A stretch of 6,891 nt of DNA from an uncultured Porphyromonadaceae bacterium. GTDB taxonomy: Bacteria > Bacteroidota > Bacteroidia > Bacteroidales > Muribaculaceae. Shown here piece by piece: positions 6,826-6,891 of this stretch (positions are counted from its first letter, which is position 1; every line of letters starts with the position of its first letter). The position numbers and the translations under genes are program-made. The stretch covers positions 1 to 6,891 of the forward strand of contig URZG01000120.1 of the NCBI GenBank assembly GCA_900552325.1. Direction: 5' to 3'. The notes below the pieces were generated by a model. That model was not told the origin of the DNA. It worked only from the letters and a program-made list of their open reading frames with translations, and searched no databases.

Positions 6826-6891
6826 AGGCGAGAGGCAAGAGGCAAGAGGCAAGAGGCAAGAGGCAAGAGGCGAGAGGCAAGAGGCAAGAGG
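6826..6891. repeat. 7-bp tandem repeat (minisatellite) abutting ftsQ
   Basis: On the plus strand AGGCAAG is repeated head to tail: nine complete units from 6826 to 6888 plus three bases at the edge, so the array continues beyond the window. Units 1 (6826-6832) and 7 (6868-6874) carry the variant AGGCGAG. On the ftsQ strand it reads CTTGCCT repeats that stop 5 bases before the ATG, occupying the whole translation-initiation region. A TAA at 6826-6824, three bases before the ftsQ ATG, ends a frame open across the array that would encode repeated SCLLPLA. The upstream gene (murC in most related clusters) might end there; its body is not visible. Confidence 0.95.

Noticed and set aside
6312..6887. 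Minus-strand frame starting within the 7-bp repeat and overlapping ftsQ
   Set aside because: It runs out of frame through ftsQ, which has a convincing transmembrane and FtsQ-domain translation; its start is only repeat sequence.
6826..6891. CRISPR array at the right edge
   Set aside because: The 7-bp units are directly contiguous with no spacers; this is a simple tandem repeat.

Overview
The window looks like chromosomal DNA of a GC-rich member of the Bacteroidales (phylum Bacteroidota), possibly the Muribaculaceae; the family level is a guess. The evidence is a ftsQ-ftsA-ftsZ cell-division cluster with Bacteroidota-type proteins, several copies of the Bacteroidota -7 promoter motif TAnnTTTG, A/T-rich leaders without Shine-Dalgarno sequences, and a lipoprotein and a BspA-like leucine-rich-repeat remnant typical of the group.

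Layout, left to right. (1) At the left edge is the first ~59 codons of a minus-strand lipoprotein gene, probably an M28-type peptidase / glutaminyl cyclotransferase, with its own promoter. (2) Behind it (about 177-509) is a stretch without protein genes. It holds a second minus-strand TAACTTTG promoter motif and, ~110 bases downstream, a strong intrinsic terminator; together they outline an undescribed small RNA or an attenuated leader. (3) Positions 510-800 (+) carry the C-terminal ~95 codons of a BspA-like surface protein without its N-terminal part, read as a decayed remnant. (4) A near-perfect 14-bp inverted repeat lies just before a plus-strand short-chain dehydrogenase/reductase (871-1668). 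(5) Next on the plus strand is an iron-type alcohol dehydrogenase of the YqhD/BDH class (1789-2961) with its own promoter. (6) A strong hairpin terminator made from a repeated 14-mer separates it from the convergent division genes. (7) On the minus strand ftsQ (6820-5948), ftsA (5913-4477) and ftsZ (4456-3047) run in one direction with gaps of 34 and 20 bases and are probably co-transcribed. (8) At the right edge, a 7-bp tandem repeat (at least nine copies) runs to within 5 bases of the ftsQ start codon.

FtsQ is the membrane-anchored periplasmic divisome protein, FtsA the actin-like membrane tether and FtsZ the tubulin-like ring protein. FtsZ comes last and faces the alcohol dehydrogenase across the terminator. 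The two plus-strand oxidoreductases are probably general carbonyl/aldehyde reductases unrelated to division. I see no phage, transposase, CRISPR or obvious defence system. The most unusual parts are non-coding (the candidate small RNA, the repeat-built terminator, the minisatellite at the ftsQ start) and the long charged tails of FtsA and FtsZ.
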